From positions 1 through 46,094 of the forward strand of contig CALVCB010000010.1 of NCBI GenBank assembly GCA_944325965.1: DNA of 46,094 nucleotides, written 5' to 3'. This DNA comes from an uncultured Bacteroidales bacterium. GTDB lineage: Bacteria > Bacteroidota > Bacteroidia > Bacteroidales > UBA932. Shown in pieces: positions 41,643-46,094 of the stretch. Numbering within the stretch: position 1 is the stretch's first letter; each line of letters opens with the position of its first letter. Under the pieces are notes generated by a model. It was not told where the DNA came from. It ran no database searches and was given only the letters and a program-made list of their open reading frames with translations. Both the position numbers and the translations under genes were made by a program.

Positions 41643-44582
41643 ATGAAAGCGATACAGACCTTTACAAAGGTTACGTCAATATTGCTTGCACTGCTTGTCG
41701 CCGGATGTGAGAAAGGTCCACAGGAGGTTCCCCTTAAAAGGGATACCGACGCCATCGAGCTGACCTACAATGAAGGCGCCTCCAACCGTATTTCCGTAAG
41801 GTACAACGGACAATGGAGCACCCGCATTGAATGTGCCGACGAGGCAGGCAATCCAGTCGAGAACTGGTTCTCCGCCACACCGTCCGAAGGTTCCGGCAAC
41901 GGGGATGAATACCAGTGGGTGGAACTTACCGCACAGCGCAATCCGGGAGACAGGCGCAGCGGCGTACTTTACCTCATTAGCGGAGGGAACGAATATCCCA
42001 TAACCGTGACCCAGGCAGACGGGCATTTCTCCATTGAAGACCCGGTCATAACGGGAACCCTGAAATCCGGGACAACGTCCGGAGCTGTACTCAGCATCAC
42101 CTGGGACAAGGCTTTCGGAGGAGAGGAAATCACCGTGGCATCACAGCTCGGCGGAGCATCCGAAGGACTTGAAATAGAAGAGGAATACACAATGACAATC
42201 GAGCAGGAGGGGTCCGGAAGTATTTCCATTCCTATCACCGGCACACCTGCCGCCCTCGGGGAGCTGATCTGCAGCATCACCCTTACCATGGACGGGGAAG
42301 AAATATTCAGCGGGGACCTGTCCGCCAGCATCAGCTCGTCGAACGAAATCTTCAGCATGGGATTCGACCTGTTCATCTGGGGAGGGAACTATCCGGAGAA
42401 CAAGGCCGGAATAGGACCTAACGGCAGCAGCGGTGCAGACAAGACATTCGTCGGGACCGAACCTGCCAACGGCACCATAACCGCCGGATCCGACGGAACC
42501 AACGATGTGTTCAAGACAATGACAGAAGAATACCGCGTAAACCGAGGTGTCTCCGACTGGGAAGGAGAGCGGGTATACGAACATCCGGGATATGTGAAAC
42601 TCGGGGTTACGGCAAACGGCGGGTGGATCATGACGCCTGAGCTCTCCGGGCTTTCGGCCGCGCCTGAGCAGGTGGTCGTATCTATAGACTTCCTCCGCTT
42701 CGACAACGAGAACGGGACATACATCGTATCCGCGGAAGGAGCCGGGAGTGTGGTCGGAGGAATAGTGGACTCATCTGTCCTGCCGGCACAGACATCTTCC
42801 TCAGACAGGGAATGGAAGACCCTCTCATTCGTGGTGAACGACGCCACCAACAAGACCAGGATACGCATAGAAGCCGAACAGATGGGGCTTACCGGCTACA
42901 GGATGAACATAGACAACATCACCGTAATGGGAGCCGACAAGATTGAGATCACGGAGCAGCTCCCCGCCCCTGATCCTGAAAAGATCATCTACACTCCGGC
43001 TGAAAACTCGATCGCGTTCGCATGGGAAGGCATAGAGGGGGCCACGGGCTACGAAGTGTCGATAGCCATGGAGTCTGCACCGGACTTCAAGAAGACCGAC
43101 ACCACACCGAATGCCGACTATACGTTCAGCGACCTGCAGCCGGGATACTACCTGTTCACCATCAAGGCCCTCTACGAGCCTGTGCAGGGATTCAACTCCG
43201 AAGAGACGGTAATCCGGACCGGAACATTGGGCTACGCAGTAGAGAAACTGGCCACACCTGAGAACTTCACGGCAAGCGACATGTCTGCGACAGGAGCCAA
43301 GGTTACCTGGTCCGCAGTCAGCGGATGCAGCTATTACAGGGTAACGGCGAAGACAGCCGACGGGACCCAGGCCGAGACAGCCGTTGTCTCCGAAACGGAA
43401 TACACCTTCACGAAGCTGCAGTCCGGACAGACATATACCGCGACAGTCAAAGCCCTCACCGGGGACGGCTCCGTCGAGAGCGAATTCGACTCCGATGAGG
43501 CATCGGTAGAATTCACCACACTCGACCCTGTGCCTCTGAGCAAGCCTTCAGTCGAGATCTACCATACATCCTATGGCCTGGCCGTAGTGTCATTCAAGTT
43601 CGACGAGAGCCAGCAGGCTGATACCAAATTCAGCATAAGGCTCGCCGATGGCAGCGGCACTGTCATCCGTGAATACACAGAATGGTCGTTCAACAAGAAA
43701 TACACTCTGCACGGTACCCGGTTCCTGTTCGGAGGACTGGATCCGAATACGGAATATTCAGCTTCAATCCAGAGAATCTCATTGGATGAAGGGATATGGA
43801 CAGACTCAGAGTGGAGCGACCCTCTGCCATTCACCACATCCTCTGAACCGGACAAATCCGGATACCTCCTCTGGAACGACTTCGACAGCCACCCTTGGGG
43901 AGGGAACGGGCCGATGCTGGCGTTCGGAATCGACCCTAAAGACAAGGACGGAGAATTTGATGTCGAGAACTGGAAAGAGTCAACCAGTTGGACCATTGCA
44001 TCTCCTGTCAAAAACATGGATAATCTTGGCAATGGTGTCGGTAAAGACGATGCGAACAAAAAACTCTACCATGACCTGTACATGCCGGGATGGGACCATA
44101 ACGAGCTTGCAGAGAACGACAAGAACAACGCAACAGGAACCGTCTACCTCTGCGGCGGAATGATGAAATTCGGGACAGGCTCCTCACTCGGAAGGCTCAC
44201 CCTCCCGGCATTCAGCGGGCTTGCTTCCGGTTCCCTGGAAGTATCATTCAATGCCAGCCCATATTGCGAGCCTAACGGCACTACCGGAAGCCTGGAGACA
44301 TCCCCTGACCAGTATGACGGTATCACATTCACTGTAGAGATACTGTCCGGTCCGGGAACCATTGCCACGGCAGACGGGCAGCAGGTGAACTCTACCAGTG
44401 TCATCCTCACCAACAAGACCCTTGCGGAAATGGGGGCGGAGGCTGACGGCCGGTATGAAATGACCCCGCATACCGTGACGGTAAGCGGAGCCACCCAGGA
44501 GACCCGGATTTCAATAGTCACCGAAAACTCTGACGGAAACCGCAGGATGTGGCTCGATGACCTGAAAGTGAGACAGCTATAG
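41643..44582 (+). CDS. Large BACON/fibronectin-III surface lipoprotein, probable glycan-binding protein
   Basis: 979 residues. The lipoprotein signal ends at LLVAGC (Cys22). A BACON-like domain follows (about 35-125; SNRISVRYNGQWSTRI, GVLYLISGGNEYPITVTQADG), then an Ig-like region to about 235 and a jelly-roll/choice-of-anchor module (about 240-435, ending RMNIDNITVMG). Fibronectin III-like repeats cover about 445-720 (YEVSIAM, ATGAKVTWSAVSGCSYYRVTAKT, LQSGQTYTATVKAL). A second choice-of-anchor module closes the protein (about 730-979, ending RMWLDDLKVRQL). No catalytic motif is visible. The two similar C-terminal blocks, each ending in a D-x-(I/L) strand, suggest internal duplication. It is divergent from the locus 2 susC and probably a surface glycan-binding or adhesin-like partner. 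Confidence 0.85.
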   Translation: MKAIQTFTKVTSILLALLVAGCEKGPQEVPLKRDTDAIELTYNEGASNRISVRYNGQWSTRIECADEAGNPVENWFSATPSEGSGNGDEYQWVELTAQRNPGDRRSGVLYLISGGNEYPITVTQADGHFSIEDPVITGTLKSGTTSGAVLSITWDKAFGGEEITVASQLGGASEGLEIEEEYTMTIEQEGSGSISIPITGTPAALGELICSITLTMDGEEIFSGDLSASISSSNEIFSMGFDLFIWGGNYPENKAGIGPNGSSGADKTFVGTEPANGTITAGSDGTNDVFKTMTEEYRVNRGVSDWEGERVYEHPGYVKLGVTANGGWIMTPELSGLSAAPEQVVVSIDFLRFDNENGTYIVSAEGAGSVVGGIVDSSVLPAQTSSSDREWKTLSFVVNDATNKTRIRIEAEQMGLTGYRMNIDNITVMGADKIEITEQLPAPDPEKIIYTPAENSIAFAWEGIEGATGYEVSIAMESAPDFKKTDTTPNADYTFSDLQPGYYLFTIKALYEPVQGFNSEETVIRTGTLGYAVEKLATPENFTASDMSATGAKVTWSAVSGCSYYRVTAKTADGTQAETAVVSETEYTFTKLQSGQTYTATVKALTGDGSVESEFDSDEASVEFTTLDPVPLSKPSVEIYHTSYGLAVVSFKFDESQQADTKFSIRLADGSGTVIREYTEWSFNKKYTLHGTRFLFGGLDPNTEYSASIQRISLDEGIWTDSEWSDPLPFTTSSEPDKSGYLLWNDFDSHPWGGNGPMLAFGIDPKDKDGEFDVENWKESTSWTIASPVKNMDNLGNGVGKDDANKKLYHDLYMPGWDHNELAENDKNNATGTVYLCGGMMKFGTGSSLGRLTLPAFSGLASGSLEVSFNASPYCEPNGTTGSLETSPDQYDGITFTVEILSGPGTIATADGQQVNSTSVILTNKTLAEMGAEADGRYEMTPHTVTVSGATQETRISIVTENSDGNRRMWLDDLKVRQL

Positions 44583-44603
44583 ATTCTGCCTTATAAACAG
44601 GTA

Positions 44604-44714
44604 AAATACGACAATACACCGGACTGATAATGTGAGGAAACGTTGCGCCCGCACAGGGAGGGCCCCACGAAGTGGGAGGGTTTCCGGAACATATCAGTCC
44701 GGTGTATCGTATTT
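44604..44714. terminator. Long multi-part hairpin between convergent genes
   Basis: ATACACCGGACTGATA (44614-44629) pairs perfectly with TATCAGTCCGGTGTAT (44692-44707). Beyond a 3-base bulge, AAATACG (44604-44610) pairs with CGTATTT (44708-44714). Inside, GGAAAC (44636-44641) pairs with GTTTCC (44680-44685), and CCCAC/GTGGG (44664-44668/44672-44676) form a tip around GAA. A terminator role for both convergent genes is plausible (TTTT follows on the minus strand), but the internal structure is richer than a plain terminator. Confidence 0.65.
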
Positions 44715-44723
44715 AAATAGGAA

Positions 44724-46094
44724 TTATTTCTCCTGGCCGATCACTATCTGTCCGTCTTTGACATCCACACGGATGACAGAATCCCTTTTGACCTGTCCGT
44801 CAAGGATAGCCTTCGCAAGCATATTCACAAGTTCACGCTGCATCAGCCTCTTTATAGGACGTGCGCCGTATGCAGGCTCGTAGCCCTTGGTGCTCATATA
44901 GTCTTCGAACTCTTTCGTGAATGTGACGGTCACGCCGTTCTCGGAAAGCTTCTTCTTCAGCCCGTTCATCTGCAGACGGAGAATCTCACGGATATCCTTC
45001 TGTGACAGAGGCTCGAACATTATGATTTCGTCTATCCTGTTCAGGAACTCGGGCCGGACAGTCTTCTTCAGGATGTCCAGAACATCTTTCCTGCACTCGT
45101 CCATAAGCTCGGCCCTCTTTGCAAGAGCGGCCTTCTCCGCTGACGGGTCAGCGTCATGCAGGCCCACGACCGGAAGCCTTTCCATATAGCTCTGGATGAC
45201 TTCCGCCCCGACGTTGGAGGTCATGATAAGGATGGTGTTCTTGAAGTCCACCGTACGCCCCTTGTTGTCCGTAAGACGTCCGTCATCAAGCACCTGCAGC
45301 AGGATGTTGAACACATCCGGATGCGCCTTCTCTATTTCATCCAGAAGGATGACTGAATAAGGTTTCCGCCTTACAGCCTCGGTAAGCTGTCCGCCCTCGT
45401 CATAGCCGACATATCCCGGAGGCGCACCGACCAGCCTGCTCACGGAATGACGCTCCTGGTACTCGCTCATATCGATACGGGTCATCATGTTCTCGTCATT
45501 GAACAGGAACTCCGCAAGCGCCTTGGCAAGCTCTGTCTTTCCCACACCGGTAGTACCCATGAACAGGAAAGACCCGATAGGCCGCTTCTCGTTCTGGAGG
45601 CCGGCACGGCTTCTGCGCACTGCGTCTGAGACAGCCGCTATCGCCTGGTCCTGGCCGACTACCCTCTTGTGGAGCTCGGACTCCATCCTCAGGAGCTTCT
45701 CCCTCTCGCTTTCAAGCATCCTCTTTACCGGGATGCCGGTCCACTTGGCTACGACTTCCGCTATGTCCTCCGGCGTTACGGATTCAGTGATGATGGGATC
45801 CTTTATTGCCGCCTGCCTTGAAGTAAGTTCTTCTATCTTCTTCTTGGCATCGGCCATCTTGCCGTAACGGATTTCCGCCACCTTGCCGTAATCTCCGGCC
45901 CGCTCCGCATTCTGCGCCTGTATCTTATAGTCCTCGATCTGCTGACGCGCCTGCTGAAGCCCGGACAGGATATTCTTCTCCTCATCCCATTTTTTCATCA
46001 GGACCTCACGCTGCGCATTGAGGTCTTTCAGGTCATCGTTGATCTTGTCCAGTTTCATGGACACTCCTTCACGCTTGATCGCAGCCTTCTCTAT
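44724..46094 (-). CDS. clpB: ATP-dependent disaggregase ClpB (C-terminal 456 residues)
   Basis: The frame is open to the window edge; the N-domain, first AAA+ domain and part of the middle domain lie outside. Visible parts are the end of the coiled-coil M-domain (KLDKINDDLKDLNAQREVLM to EELTSRQA), the conserved linker AEVVAKWTGIPVKRM, the second AAA+ domain with Walker A GTTGVGKTE, pore loop GAPPGYVGYDEGG, Walker B VILLDEIEKAHPD and sensor 1 IMTSNVG, and the C-terminal D2-small domain (YEPAYGARPIKRLMQRELVN). The M-domain and the absence of a ClpP-binding IGF loop favour ClpB over ClpA/ClpC. It resolubilises heat-damaged protein aggregates with DnaK in the cytoplasm. Confidence 0.95.
   Translation of the reverse strand: MEKAAIKREGVSMKLDKINDDLKDLNAQREVLMKKWDEEKNILSGLQQARQQIEDYKIQAQNAERAGDYGKVAEIRYGKMADAKKKIEELTSRQAAIKDPIITESVTPEDIAEVVAKWTGIPVKRMLESEREKLLRMESELHKRVVGQDQAIAAVSDAVRRSRAGLQNEKRPIGSFLFMGTTGVGKTELAKALAEFLFNDENMMTRIDMSEYQERHSVSRLVGAPPGYVGYDEGGQLTEAVRRKPYSVILLDEIEKAHPDVFNILLQVLDDGRLTDNKGRTVDFKNTILIMTSNVGAEVIQSYMERLPVVGLHDADPSAEKAALAKRAELMDECRKDVLDILKKTVRPEFLNRIDEIIMFEPLSQKDIREILRLQMNGLKKKLSENGVTVTFTKEFEDYMSTKGYEPAYGARPIKRLMQRELVNMLAKAILDGQVKRDSVIRVDVKDGQIVIGQEK

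Noticed and set aside
44632..44883. 83-codon plus-strand frame
   Set aside because: It spans the hairpin element and runs antisense into clpB; no supporting start context or domain.

Overview
The window is a 46 kb chromosomal piece from a GC-moderate (roughly 55 % by eye) member of the Bacteroidales. The evidence is two SusC/SusD outer-membrane glycan-uptake loci, an ECF sigma/FecR pair wired to a SusC with an STN domain, many Bacteroidota lipoproteins (BACON, DUF5689), and repeated TTTG...TAnnTTTG promoter boxes. I cannot fix the genus; a Rikenellaceae/Alistipes-like or Cryptobacteroides-like genome would fit the base composition.

Layout. 1-1590 (-): 5' part of a membrane pyrophosphatase (hppA), cut by the window edge. 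1729-11951 (-): polysaccharide-utilisation-type operon 1, transcribed as ECF sigma factor, FecR anti-sigma, STN-SusC, SusD, BACON/DUF5689 lipoprotein and EEP-family phosphodiesterase/nuclease lipoprotein, ending in a good intrinsic terminator. Its SusC is split by one in-frame TAG at 7664-7666. 12015-14157 (-): a GH3 glycosidase with its own terminator. 14271-18415 (+): a copper module: an HMA-AraC fusion regulator, a CopA ATPase carrying a second, CopZ-like HMA domain at its C-terminus, and a small AT-richer lipoprotein. 18581-21868 (+): a divergent GH92 mannosidase with an N-terminal PL4-like module. 21920-24277 (-): manC, yqeY and a DeoR regulator in one run. 24420-25264 (-): yraN and a membrane-anchored DUF4878-like protein. 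25417-28795 (-): cdaA (c-di-AMP synthase) followed 4 bp later by mutS2. 28927-30345 (-): organophosphate-type MFS transporter, divergent from a secreted metallophosphoesterase (30562-31734, +).

31823-41439 (-): utilisation locus 2: SusC, SusD, calcineurin-like phosphoesterase lipoprotein and GH78 alpha-L-rhamnosidase, from a canonical Bacteroidales promoter at 41408-41439. A BACON/FN3 surface lipoprotein is divergent (41643-44582, +). A long hairpin element (44604-44714) separates it from clpB (44724 to the window end, -, lacking its N-terminal half).

Together the genes suggest a glycan-foraging cell. Both SusCD loci carry extracytoplasmic phosphoesterases and a third sits beside an organophosphate-type transporter, so phosphate-decorated polymers (for example rhamnose or mannose polymers bearing phosphodiesters) are a plausible but unproven target. 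No tRNA, rRNA, CRISPR array, insertion sequence or phage gene was seen.
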